NCBI GenBank assembly: GCA_020628895.1
Contig: JAHDEM010000009.1
Location: 1,736-57,900 of the forward strand
From: Candidatus Endobugula sp.
GTDB lineage: Bacteria > Pseudomonadota > Gammaproteobacteria > Pseudomonadales > Cellvibrionaceae
Direction: 5' to 3'
Length of the DNA stretch: 56,165 bases
Shown: positions 8,626 through 16,667 of the stretch, one piece after another
How the letters are laid out: each line of letters begins with the position of its first letter
How positions within the stretch are numbered: the first letter of the stretch is position 1
The notes under the pieces: generated by a model
Database searches by the model: none
What the model was told of the DNA's origin: nothing
The model's input: the letters and a program-made list of their open reading frames with translations, nothing else
Translations under genes and position numbers: made by a program

Positions 8626-8655
8626 TTGACTGTGGGCGCTTAGTTGTCGTATAAA
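8626..8655 (+). promoter_or_regulatory. Predicted sigma-70 promoter of the sugar operon
   Basis: TTGACT (8626-8631), an 18-bp spacer and TATAAA (8650-8655). It lies directly downstream of the repeat array and 31 bp before the first gene's ATG, so a bound regulator would overlap or abut the -35 box. Confidence 0.55.
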
Positions 8656-8686
8656 GTAACCAATCTTCTGTTGGAGAATAAAAATA

Positions 8687-9511
8687 ATGATAAAAAACAA
8701 ACTATCTTATCAAGCAAACTGTTGGGGTCCATTAGGCGGTAATGCCGTAGGCGTGACTTCTACCACTAAATTAACCTACCGTACCTTTGGTGATATGGAT
8801 AAAGCTTTCGCTGATATTCGTGCAGCAGGTTATGTAGGAGTGGAAATATTTGATGGCAATTTGTTAGATCTGTCAGTTTCAGAGAGTAGATCTTTACTGA
8901 ATAACAATGGTCTTGAACTTGTTGCTGCCTACTCTGGAGGCAACCTCATATTTAAGGACATTTTATCTGAGGAGTTAAATCGATTTAGAATTGTTGCGGA
9001 TCGGTTGGCTGAATTAGGTGCACCTCACTTAGTTGTTGGCGGAGGAGCTAAAAGATTCGACGGGCCAAAAGACAGTGATTACTCAGTGTTAGCAGATTCC
9101 TTGGAACAAGTAGTGACAATAGCTAAAGAAAGGGGACTTGAAGCTCACTACCATCCGCACTTAACGACTTTGGCTGAAACCGAAGACCAAGTGCGCCGAG
9201 TTTTTGAACAGACCTCCATTCGCTTTTGCCCAGATACGGCTCACTTGGCTGCAGCAGGTGGGAACCCTGCACAAATGATAAAAGAGCATAAAGATAGGAT
9301 TAGCTACGTCCATCTTAAAGGATTTCAGGCAGACCCATTTGCTTTCACACCTTTAGATCAAGGTACCCTTGATCATGCATTTATTCTTGATGCACTTAAA
9401 GAAATAAATTTTTCAGGTTGGTTAACTACTGAGTTAGACGAGTGGCCAGACCCGAGTGAAGGTGCCAGAAGTAGCATGGCCTACCTAAAAGATCAGTTGA
9501 ACCTTAGCTGA
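8687..9511 (+). CDS. Sugar phosphate isomerase/epimerase-like TIM-barrel protein
   Basis: 274 residues of the xylose-isomerase-like TIM barrel (AP endonuclease 2 / IolE-IolI superfamily). Putative metal-site segments are GLEAHYHPHLTT, FCPDTAHLAAAGG, ISYVHLKGF and TTELDEWPDP, which supply the expected His, Asp and Glu ligands near strand ends. Such enzymes isomerise, epimerise or dehydrate sugars, inososes and keto-sugars with a divalent metal. GGAG at 8673-8676 precedes the ATG. As the first gene of the operon that also encodes a sugar importer and a dehydrogenase, it probably processes the imported sugar. The exact reaction is not deducible. Cytoplasmic. Confidence 0.85.
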   Translation: MIKNKLSYQANCWGPLGGNAVGVTSTTKLTYRTFGDMDKAFADIRAAGYVGVEIFDGNLLDLSVSESRSLLNNNGLELVAAYSGGNLIFKDILSEELNRFRIVADRLAELGAPHLVVGGGAKRFDGPKDSDYSVLADSLEQVVTIAKERGLEAHYHPHLTTLAETEDQVRRVFEQTSIRFCPDTAHLAAAGGNPAQMIKEHKDRISYVHLKGFQADPFAFTPLDQGTLDHAFILDALKEINFSGWLTTELDEWPDPSEGARSSMAYLKDQLNLS

Positions 9512-9596
9512 ATACCTAAGAAGTAAAATCATTACAGTAAAAATAACTATAACAAGACGAAATTTGATTTCGACTATTCACATGAGGAAAATAATA

Positions 9597-10718
9597 ATGA
9601 TGATTAAAAAAATCCTAGCCACCAGTGCTATTGCACTTTCTGTTGCTGCAGGAGGTATAACCTCTTCAGTATTTGCTAATCCTGATAAAGCGCTTGCTGA
9701 ATTGGAAAAACAGGTCTGGTCTAAAGGGCCTAATGGCGAAAACCCAACACCAGCATCTGATTTAGTTCTCACATCATCAGAACTTGAGAAAATTAAATCA
9801 ATGAAAGCTAAAGCAGCAATTGTTATGCACTATGGTGGCAATGATTGGTCTCGTGCTCAAATTGAAGGTTTGGAATATCAGTTTAAAGAAATGGGTATAG
9901 AGGTTATTGCTATCACCGATGCCGGTTTTAAACCCGAAAAACAAGTCGCTGATATTGAAACAGTGATGACGCAAAAGCCTGATATTATTATCTCAGTTCC
10001 TAGCGATCCGGCAGCAACAGCAGCAGCTTATAAAAGAGCAGCAGAAGCGGGAATTAAAATCGTCTTCATGGAAAATACACCACCAGGTTTAAAGGCGGGC
10101 GAGGATTACGTTTCAGTAGTTTCTGCTGATAACTATGGTAATGGTGTTGCCTCTGCTCATTTAATGGCTAAAGCGTTAAATGAAAAAGGCAAAGTAGGGC
10201 TGGTTTATCACGCGGCTGATTTTTTCGTTACTCGCCAACGCTATGACGCCTTCAAAAAAACGATCGCTGAAAATTATCCCAACATTAAAATTGTGTCTGA
10301 ACAAGGTATTGGAGGACCGGATTTTTCAGGTGACGCAGATAAAGTCGCTTCGGCAATGTTGATATCAAATCGTGACATAGATGGCATTTGGGCGGTGTGG
10401 GACGTTCCGGCCGAAGGTGTTATTTCTGCAGCTCGTGTAGCTGGTCGCGACGATCTTGTTATTACGACTATCGATCTTGGAGAGAATGTGGCTATTAATA
10501 TGGCTCAAGGTGGTTTTGTTAAAGGATTAGGAGCACAGCGACCATTTGACCAAGGTGTTGCTGAAGCTATTTTAGCCGGTTACGGTTTGTTGGGTAAAGA
10601 GGCACCTGATTTTGTCGCGTTACCTGCCTTACCTGTCTTTAAAGATAATTTACTTGATGCCTGGAAAGAGGTTTATCGAACAGAAGCAACAAAAAATATT
10701 AAGAAAAGTTTACGATAG
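9597..10718 (+). CDS. Sugar ABC importer periplasmic binding protein (RbsB-like)
   Basis: 373 residues from the ATG at 9597. GAGGA at 9584-9588 is well placed for it, and the more upstream TTG (9564) and ATG (9582) have no ribosome site. A classic signal peptide (MIKKILATSAIALSVAAG, cleavage after VFA) is followed by a Peripla_BP_4 domain. An N-terminal ENPTPASDLVLTSSE extension precedes the fold, and WAVWDVPAEGV lies in the second lobe. It belongs to the ribose/galactose (CUT2) class and feeds the RbsA/RbsC-type subunits that follow. The ligand is unknown. A stable intercistronic hairpin follows it. Confidence 0.9.
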   Translation: MMIKKILATSAIALSVAAGGITSSVFANPDKALAELEKQVWSKGPNGENPTPASDLVLTSSELEKIKSMKAKAAIVMHYGGNDWSRAQIEGLEYQFKEMGIEVIAITDAGFKPEKQVADIETVMTQKPDIIISVPSDPAATAAAYKRAAEAGIKIVFMENTPPGLKAGEDYVSVVSADNYGNGVASAHLMAKALNEKGKVGLVYHAADFFVTRQRYDAFKKTIAENYPNIKIVSEQGIGGPDFSGDADKVASAMLISNRDIDGIWAVWDVPAEGVISAARVAGRDDLVITTIDLGENVAINMAQGGFVKGLGAQRPFDQGVAEAILAGYGLLGKEAPDFVALPALPVFKDNLLDAWKEVYRTEATKNIKKSLR

Positions 10719-10730
10719 ATCTATTTTAAA

Positions 10731-10757
10731 CAGCCTGACAAGTATCTAGTCAGGCTG
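10731..10757 (+). promoter_or_regulatory. Intercistronic hairpin after binding-protein gene
   Basis: CAGCCTGAC (10731-10739) and GTCAGGCTG (10749-10757), a perfect 9-bp stem with a 9-nt loop and no T-run. It lies between the binding protein and the ATPase gene. Such hairpins typically protect the upstream mRNA from 3' decay and limit readthrough, so that binding protein exceeds membrane subunits. Confidence 0.6.
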
Positions 10758-10793
10758 ACTTAATCACTTAAATTAATAAAAATAATAAGCATT

Positions 10794-12353
10794 ATGAAAG
10801 ATACAGAATTTGTTGTAGATCTAAAAAATATATCTAAAAGTTTTGGCGGAGTTAAAGCATTAACGGGTGTCAACTTCCGTTTATTACCAGGTGAAGTTCA
10901 TGCTTTGTTGGGCGGTAATGGTGCAGGTAAATCAACGGTACTTAAAGTGCTTAATGGAGTTCATCAACCAGACTCTGGCAGCATTAGTATTGCTGGAAGA
11001 GTGATGCATAATTTAACACCAGAAACAGCTCGTGAATCTGGTATTGCTATGATTTTTCAGGAACTAAGCTTAATTCCTTCATTGAGTGTTGCTCAAAATG
11101 TATTTTTGACAAGAGAAAATAAATCGAATTTTGGCTTAATTGATGACACTACAGCAGAGAAAAAGTCTCAAGAATTATTCAATATGCTGGATGTTGATGT
11201 TAATCCAAAAAGCTTGGTTTCCGAGCTGGGGGCAGGGCAGCGCCAACTAACAGAAATAGTAAAAGCAATCAGCCAAAATGCAAAAGTGCTTGTGCTTGAT
11301 GAACCATCAACAGCGCTCTCTGTATCTGATGTGGAGCGTTTATTTGTTTTTTTGCGAAAACTAAAAAAACAAGGTGTTGCAATCGTCTATGTTAGTCATC
11401 GTATGGATGAAATTGCGCGAATAGCGGATCGTGCAACTATTTTTCGTGACGGAAGAAATGTTATCACCGCCCCAATTGATCAGCTACCGATTGATACAAT
11501 GATTGAATATATCGTGGGTAAAAGGTCGTTGGGGTTAAGTGACATTAAACGTGATTCTGTCAAATTAGGTAAAGCCTTATTGACTTTAAAAAATGTTTCA
11601 GGCCGTTATAAACCAAATAATATTTCCTTGTCTTTGCATCAAGGAGAAGTTATTGGTTTAGCAGGGCTTTTGGGCTCTGGTCGATCGTCGTTAGCAAAAG
11701 TTATTGCAGGTGTCGATCCAATTGTTGAGGGTGAGGTTTTTGTTAATAGCAATAATATTAAACTTCGTAATTCTAGTGATGCCATAACTGCAGGCATCGC
11801 TTTGGTACCTGAATCTAGAGCAACCCAAGGTATGATTGCTAGCCACTCGCTTGCAAGTAATATTACTTTACCAATATTAGAAGAGCTGTCGACAAATGGG
11901 ATTGTTAATAATGCGAAAGTGCGAAAAATTTCTCAGGAAAAAATTCGTGAATTGAATATCAAAACAGCTTCGCAAGATCATGCAGTATCTACATTATCCG
12001 GTGGAAATCAACAAAAGGTTGTTATCAGTAAATGGTTAGTAACTAATCCAGATATTTTAATTTTAGATGAACCTACAGCAGGTATCGATATTGGATCGAA
12101 GTCTGAAATTATTGAATTAATTCGTGATCTAGCAAGAGAGGGTAAAGCCATTTTGATGATTTCTTCAGAACTAACAGAGCTTCTTGCTGCCTGTGACCGA
12201 ATAGCTGTTATGAATGATGGAGAAATTTTTAATATTCACGATAGAAAAGATCTGGATGATCCAACTCTGTCCGATGATCCAGAAAACCAACTTCAGGATG
12301 CTGAGCAAAAACTTCAGTTGCTTATCCAAGATGCATTAACCATTAAATCTTAG
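10794..12353 (+). CDS. CUT2 sugar ABC importer ATPase (RbsA/MglA type)
   Basis: 519 residues with two fused ABC domains. The first has Walker A GGNGAGKST (40-48), signature-like LGAGQRQLTEI, Walker B VLVLDEPSTALS and H-loop YVSHRM. The second has the degenerate Walker A GLLGSGRSSLAK, signature LSGGNQQKVVISKWL and Walker B ILILDEPTAGID. This tandem layout, with a weak second P-loop, is diagnostic of RbsA/MglA/XylG ATPases. It follows the binding-protein gene and precedes the permease by 10 bp. There is no strong Shine-Dalgarno before the ATG. Cytoplasmic face of the inner membrane. Confidence 0.93.
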   Translation: MKDTEFVVDLKNISKSFGGVKALTGVNFRLLPGEVHALLGGNGAGKSTVLKVLNGVHQPDSGSISIAGRVMHNLTPETARESGIAMIFQELSLIPSLSVAQNVFLTRENKSNFGLIDDTTAEKKSQELFNMLDVDVNPKSLVSELGAGQRQLTEIVKAISQNAKVLVLDEPSTALSVSDVERLFVFLRKLKKQGVAIVYVSHRMDEIARIADRATIFRDGRNVITAPIDQLPIDTMIEYIVGKRSLGLSDIKRDSVKLGKALLTLKNVSGRYKPNNISLSLHQGEVIGLAGLLGSGRSSLAKVIAGVDPIVEGEVFVNSNNIKLRNSSDAITAGIALVPESRATQGMIASHSLASNITLPILEELSTNGIVNNAKVRKISQEKIRELNIKTASQDHAVSTLSGGNQQKVVISKWLVTNPDILILDEPTAGIDIGSKSEIIELIRDLAREGKAILMISSELTELLAACDRIAVMNDGEIFNIHDRKDLDDPTLSDDPENQLQDAEQKLQLLIQDALTIKS

Positions 12354-12363
12354 GAAGATTAGT

Positions 12364-13335
12364 ATGTCTTTAAATGATACATCCACAGAAAAAACAACCC
12401 TGCTTGAATGGGGTTTAATAAATTGGCGCCGTAATATTATCTATATCGGATTTATCGCTATTTTTATCATCTTCTCTATTACCTTACATGATAAAGGCTT
12501 TTTAGATCCAACTAATTTACTCAACATTATTCGTCAAACAGCAATGATTGCGGTAATGGCTATTGCCATGACTTTTGTATTATCTTGCGGAGAAATTGAT
12601 CTCTCGGTTGGCGCAGTAGCTGGACTAACTTCTGTCACCGTTGCCATGGCTATTGATGCTGGAGGGATGATTTTTGGAATAGGGATTGGTATCGCTACTG
12701 GTATCGCTGTTGGTGTTTTTAATGGATTGTTAACCACAAAAATTGGTATCCCTTCCTTTTTAACTACCTTGGCTATGATGGGTATCGCTAAAGGAGTGGC
12801 TATGTGGATTAGCGATACTGCTGCAGTACCAATCATTGAACCGAGTTACTCTTGGTTATTCGGTGGTGGTTCAATAGGCATTATCCCTGTATTAGCAATT
12901 TGGATGTTAGTTCTAGGTATTCTTGGGCATTTTACACTAAAGCGTACAGGGTTTGGGCGTCGAGTTTTAGCCACCGGTGGTGGTGAGCAAGCTGCACGTT
13001 ACTCGGGTATTAATACTAATGCGATTAAATTTAAAGTGTTAGTGCTTTCATCTTGTGCTGCCGCATTAGCTGGCATGCTTTACGCAGGGCGCTTGCAATC
13101 TGGAAGATTTCAGTTGGGTGAAGGAGATGAACTGTCTGTTATTGCAGCAGCAGTATTAGGTGGAACTAGTTTATTCGGTGGATATGGCACAGTTATTGGC
13201 ACCATTGTTGGTGCTTTGATGATCGGTCTAATTAATAACGGACTGATTTTAATGGGGTTGGAATTCAGCCAACAACTTATCGCACGTGGAGGGATTATTA
13301 TCCTTGCCGTCGCCCTCAGTCAAAAAAGGAGCTAA
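12364..13335 (+). CDS. CUT2 sugar ABC importer permease (RbsC type)
   Basis: 323 residues with 8-10 predicted hydrophobic helices. Family landmarks are CGEIDLSVGAVAGLTSV near the N-terminal third, GGGEQAARYSGINT in the cytoplasmic coupling region, and the C-terminal GGTSLFGGYGTVIGT block followed by NNGLILMG. These are typical of RbsC/XylH/MglC permeases, which act as homodimers with one RbsA-type ATPase. AGGAAG precedes the ATG, and the stop is 3 bp from the next gene, indicating one operon. Confidence 0.93.
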   Translation: MSLNDTSTEKTTLLEWGLINWRRNIIYIGFIAIFIIFSITLHDKGFLDPTNLLNIIRQTAMIAVMAIAMTFVLSCGEIDLSVGAVAGLTSVTVAMAIDAGGMIFGIGIGIATGIAVGVFNGLLTTKIGIPSFLTTLAMMGIAKGVAMWISDTAAVPIIEPSYSWLFGGGSIGIIPVLAIWMLVLGILGHFTLKRTGFGRRVLATGGGEQAARYSGINTNAIKFKVLVLSSCAAALAGMLYAGRLQSGRFQLGEGDELSVIAAAVLGGTSLFGGYGTVIGTIVGALMIGLINNGLILMGLEFSQQLIARGGIIILAVALSQKRS

Positions 13336-13338
13336 TGT

Positions 13339-13650
13339 ATGATTCCTAAATGTACCATTATAGGCACTGTGATTGCTAAACCAGAAAAGAGAGAGGAATT
13401 GAAAGATATCCTCTACGCGCAGGTTGACCCAACGCGTTCTGAAGAAGGTTGTATCAATTATGATTTTCATAGCGATGCTAAAGATTCTTGCGTGTTTGTT
13501 TTTTATGAGAATTGGCAAACACAGGAAGATCTTGACGAGCATTTGCGTAAACCGCATTTAAAGCCTCTGTTTGAACGACAGGAAGAATTATTGGCTAGGC
13601 CAGTAGAGATACGCTACTTAAATATGATCAGTGACTTTGTGTCTCAATAA
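13339..13650 (+). CDS. Antibiotic biosynthesis monooxygenase (ABM) domain protein, YgiN-like
   Basis: 103 residues, a single ABM/dimeric ferredoxin-like domain. Characteristic segments are KPEKREELKDIL, EEGCINYDFHSD, FVFYENWQTQEDLDEHLR and HLKPLFE. The SD GGAG overlaps the end of the permease gene. Members of this family act as quinol monooxygenases or as small accessory or isomerase proteins. Tight placement between a permease and a TIM-barrel enzyme argues for a role in this sugar pathway, perhaps on an oxidised or keto intermediate, but that is inference. Cytoplasmic. Confidence 0.82.
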   Translation: MIPKCTIIGTVIAKPEKREELKDILYAQVDPTRSEEGCINYDFHSDAKDSCVFVFYENWQTQEDLDEHLRKPHLKPLFERQEELLARPVEIRYLNMISDFVSQ

Positions 13651-13666
13651 TATAGGAGTATTTTTT

Positions 13667-14722
13667 ATGGGACAGATTAAAGGTCCAGGTATTTTTCTAG
13701 CCCAATTTTCAGGTGATCAAGCCCCGTTTAATAATCTAGAATCAATTGCACAATGGGCTGCAAATCTGGGTTATAAATCTGTTCAGCTTCCTACCTTTGA
13801 TCGACGATTATTTGATCTAGATAAGGCAGCAAGTAGTCAAACTTATTGTGATGAAATTGTCGGTAAATGCCGAGAAGCAGGTATAGAAATTAGTGAATTG
13901 TCCACGCATTTGCAAGGCCAATTAGTCGCTGTTAATCCCGCCTACGATTTAAGCTTTGATGCCTTTGCTCCCAAAGAACTAAAAGGTAAACCTTCTGTAA
14001 GACAGGCTTGGGCAGTGGACCAGCTTAAGCAAGCTGCTATTGCCTCGCGCCGAATGGGTTTAAATACTACGGTTAGTTTTACTGGGGCTTTGGCATGGCC
14101 TTATATATACCCTTGGCCGCAGCGACCTCAGGGTCTTGTAGAGGAAACATTTGCTGAGCTAGCTAGGCGTTGGTTGCCTATCTTTGATGCTTATGCAGAA
14201 CAAGGTGTAGACATTGGTTTTGAGATTCACCCGGGGGAGGACGTTTTTGATGGTGCAACATTCGAAATGTTTTTAAATGCAGTTAATGATCATGAGGTAT
14301 GTAGAATTAACTACGATCCGTCCCATTTTCTTTTACAGCAGATGGATTATCTTGAGTTTATTGATATTTATCACGAGCGTATTTGTGCATTTCATGTAAA
14401 AGATGCAGAGTTTAATCCAACAGGTCGGCAAGGTGTTTACTCCGGTTACCAAGGATGGCAGAACCGTGCAGGCCGTTTTAGAAGTCTTGGCGATGGACAA
14501 GTTAACTTTGGTGCTATTTTTTCTAAGTTAACGCAATACGGATACGATAGCTGGGCAGTATTAGAATGGGAGTGCTGCTTAAAATCATCAGAGCAAGGGG
14601 CTAGAGAGGGAGCTCCATTTATTGCAGAACATATTATCGAGTCGACGGGTAAGGCTTTTGATGATTTTGCTGGAGGTAATGTAGATAGATCTGTTATCAA
14701 CTCAATGTTAGGGATAACGTAA
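13667..14722 (+). CDS. Second sugar isomerase/epimerase-like TIM-barrel protein
   Basis: 351 residues from the ATG at 13667, chosen because TAGGAG (13652-13657) precedes it; an in-frame upstream start at 13631 would overlap the previous gene. Xylose-isomerase-like TIM barrel with probable metal-binding segments GFEIHPGED, INYDPSHFLLQQ, FHVKDAEFNPTG and AVLEWECCLK. It is larger than the 274-residue paralog and belongs to a different branch, with the N-terminal motif FLAQFSGDQAPFNNLES. This branch is often found beside Gfo/Idh/MocA oxidoreductases, as here, where its stop overlaps the next start (TAATG). Reaction unknown; isomerase, epimerase or dehydratase on a keto-sugar is likely. Confidence 0.85.
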   Translation: MGQIKGPGIFLAQFSGDQAPFNNLESIAQWAANLGYKSVQLPTFDRRLFDLDKAASSQTYCDEIVGKCREAGIEISELSTHLQGQLVAVNPAYDLSFDAFAPKELKGKPSVRQAWAVDQLKQAAIASRRMGLNTTVSFTGALAWPYIYPWPQRPQGLVEETFAELARRWLPIFDAYAEQGVDIGFEIHPGEDVFDGATFEMFLNAVNDHEVCRINYDPSHFLLQQMDYLEFIDIYHERICAFHVKDAEFNPTGRQGVYSGYQGWQNRAGRFRSLGDGQVNFGAIFSKLTQYGYDSWAVLEWECCLKSSEQGAREGAPFIAEHIIESTGKAFDDFAGGNVDRSVINSMLGIT

Positions 14723-15852
14723 TGAGAAAGCTTAGATTAGGAATGGTTGGTGGAGGACAGGGAGCCTTTATTGGTGGTGTGCACCGTATTGCGGCTAGAC
14801 TTGATGGACAATGGGACTTAGTTGCAGGTGCCTTGTCTTCAGATCCAGAAAAATCTATAGCTTCTGCTCAGGAGTTGGGTATTGATTCCCAGAGGGCATA
14901 TACAGATTTTAAAGAAATGGCAAAAGCTGAGGCAACAAGAACTGATGGGATAGATGCTGTAGCCATTGTCACTCCAAATCATATGCATGCTGATCCAGCT
15001 GTCACTTTTCTAGAGTCTGGTATTCATGTTATCTGTGATAAACCGTTGGCTTCGACTGATCAGGATGCAGTTCGAATTAAACAAGCCGCTCATGCGTCAA
15101 ACGCCAGTTTTATTCTTACACATAACTACACAGGGTACCCAATGGTTCGTCAAGCACGAGAGATGTTTTTGTCTGGTTGTCTGGGTGAACTTAGGTTACT
15201 GCAAGTTGAATATTTGCAAGATTGGCTAAGTCACCCCTCATCACCAGATAATAAACAAGCGAAATGGCGAACAAATCCTAACTTAGCAGGTGCTGGTTGT
15301 ATTGGTGATATTGGAACACACGCTTTTAATTTAGCGCACTTTATCACCAATCAATTACCTTCAAAATTATCAGCGGACTTAACAAGCATAGTCGATGCTA
15401 GAGCAGTGGATGATAACGCGAATGTCTTACTTCGTTACCCAAATGGTGCTAGAGGTATTTTGTGGGCCAGTCAAGTCGCAGTGGGTAATGAAAATGGTCT
15501 AAGGCTTCGTATTTATGGTGATAAAGGCGGCTTAGAGTGGCATCAAGAAATGCCAAATCAATTAATGTTTACCCATTTTGGGCAGGCAACTCAGGTATTG
15601 ACTAGAGGTTCTGAATCAATGACAGCACCTATAGCACATCAAGCCACACGTCTACCTGCGGGCCATCCTGAAGGTTATCTTGAGGCTTTTGCTACGTTAT
15701 ATAAGGAAGCTGCTGAGTTGATTCGCGGTAACATGCATATGAGTACTTTATTACCCACTCTCAACGACGGGCTTATAGGTATGGAGTTTATTCGTGCAGC
15801 GATTGATTCGAGTAAACAAGACAGTGTTTGGGTACCCTTAAATTGTTCATAA
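14722..15852 (+). CDS. Gfo/Idh/MocA family NAD(P)-dependent sugar oxidoreductase
   Basis: 376 residues. A Rossmann glycine motif GMVGGGQGAFIG (7-18) lies in the N-terminal domain, VTPNHMHA at 83-90 and CDKP at 105-108; this is the family EKP motif with Asp for Glu, its Lys being the catalytic one. The C-terminal alpha/beta domain has GDIGTHAFNLAHF supplying the usual catalytic Asp and His. It overlaps the TIM-barrel gene by one base pair. The family oxidises sugar or inositol hydroxyls, often to 3-keto sugars, with NAD(P). It is the likely oxidising step of this cluster. Substrate unknown. Confidence 0.9.
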   Translation: MRKLRLGMVGGGQGAFIGGVHRIAARLDGQWDLVAGALSSDPEKSIASAQELGIDSQRAYTDFKEMAKAEATRTDGIDAVAIVTPNHMHADPAVTFLESGIHVICDKPLASTDQDAVRIKQAAHASNASFILTHNYTGYPMVRQAREMFLSGCLGELRLLQVEYLQDWLSHPSSPDNKQAKWRTNPNLAGAGCIGDIGTHAFNLAHFITNQLPSKLSADLTSIVDARAVDDNANVLLRYPNGARGILWASQVAVGNENGLRLRIYGDKGGLEWHQEMPNQLMFTHFGQATQVLTRGSESMTAPIAHQATRLPAGHPEGYLEAFATLYKEAAELIRGNMHMSTLLPTLNDGLIGMEFIRAAIDSSKQDSVWVPLNCS

Positions 15853-15955
15853 ATATACAAAGGTCTATATATATCAGCTAATAACTCACTTAGTGTTTGA
15901 AGGATGCGCTGTAAAGGGATGAATGGCAAAACTACATAACAGGATGTTCTTCTAA

Positions 15956-15969
15956 TTATAACGTTAACA
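15956..15969. promoter_or_regulatory. AACGTT palindrome resembling the LacI-type motif of the hexose region
   Basis: TTATAACGTTAACA lies 14 bp before the ATG of the following gene. It matches the first 10 positions of the sites at 46130 and 46342. A single 14-bp match could be chance, so this is a weak candidate. Confidence 0.25.
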
Positions 15970-15982
15970 CAGGAAAACAATA

Positions 15983-16558
15983 ATGAATATCAATAAAACA
16001 TTGGCTTTAATAACGTTTATTATTTTTTCTTCTGCTCTCTCTTCAGCCCATGCTGAAAAAGCAGACTATGGAAAATTGTACGATAAGGTTACCACACAGG
16101 AAAAAACATTAGTTTTTAATCAATTTACTAATGATGATGCTATGAGCTTAGGTATGCAGATGGTAAAGGATGCACAAAAAGATAATTTGGCCATTACTAT
16201 TGATATTGCTCGTAATGGGCAGCAATTATTTCACTATGCTTTACCTGGTACAGCACGTGAAAATGATATTTGGGTTCAACGTAAAAATGAGGTGACTAAT
16301 CGTTCGTATCAATCTTCATTAAAAATGTGGTATTGGCAAGAACAAGGATGGATGGAAGAGCTTTTCCACATGAATTATATTGAGATGTGGGGATTAAATA
16401 CAGAAAAAGCAATGAACTTAGGAGGAGCTTTTCCATTAACAGTTAAAAACGTTGGCACTATTGGTACTATTACTGTATCTGGTCTACCTCATGAAAAAGA
16501 CCATGACTTTATTGTAAAGTCTCTTGAGAAGTATTTAAACGTCAAAGTTCCTAACTAA
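15983..16558 (+). CDS. Exported UPF0303/heme-degrading-domain-like (DUF336 family) protein
   Basis: 191 residues. The core matches the UPF0303 family: FTNDDAMSLGMQMV, ITIDIARNGQQLFHYALPG, DIWVQRKNEV, GGAFPLTVKNVGTIGTITVSGLP and the final HDFIVKSLEKYL. Family members are normally cytoplasmic; this one has a clear Sec signal peptide (LALITFIIFSSALSSAHA, cut near residue 24). AGGAAA precedes the ATG. It follows the sugar operon by 130 bp and ends at a strong terminator, so it may be its last cistron. Biochemical function of UPF0303 is uncertain; relation to HbpS/GlcG heme- or cobalamin-binding folds is known only at fold level. Confidence 0.8.
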   Translation: MNINKTLALITFIIFSSALSSAHAEKADYGKLYDKVTTQEKTLVFNQFTNDDAMSLGMQMVKDAQKDNLAITIDIARNGQQLFHYALPGTARENDIWVQRKNEVTNRSYQSSLKMWYWQEQGWMEELFHMNYIEMWGLNTEKAMNLGGAFPLTVKNVGTIGTITVSGLPHEKDHDFIVKSLEKYLNVKVPN

Positions 16559-16595
16559 ATATTTATTCAACAGGTAAACAAGAAGTTACCACTTT

Positions 16596-16630
16596 AGCGT
16601 AGCTAATCATTGATTAGCTACGCTCTTTTT
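16596..16630 (+). terminator. Rho-independent terminator
   Basis: AGCGTAGCTAATCA (16596-16609) and TGATTAGCTACGCT (16611-16624) form a near-perfect stem, effectively 12 bp with a 5-nt loop, followed by CTTTTTAATTTTT. It ends the rightward sugar-cluster transcripts ahead of the convergent trpG. Confidence 0.85.
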
Positions 16631-16667
16631 AATTTTTAGTAAGACATATAAATATCTATATTAGATG

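Noticed and set aside
9564-9596. Longer N-terminus of the secreted binding protein (TTG 9564)
   Set aside because: No ribosome site; it would place extra residues before a perfect signal peptide and cover the real Shine-Dalgarno.
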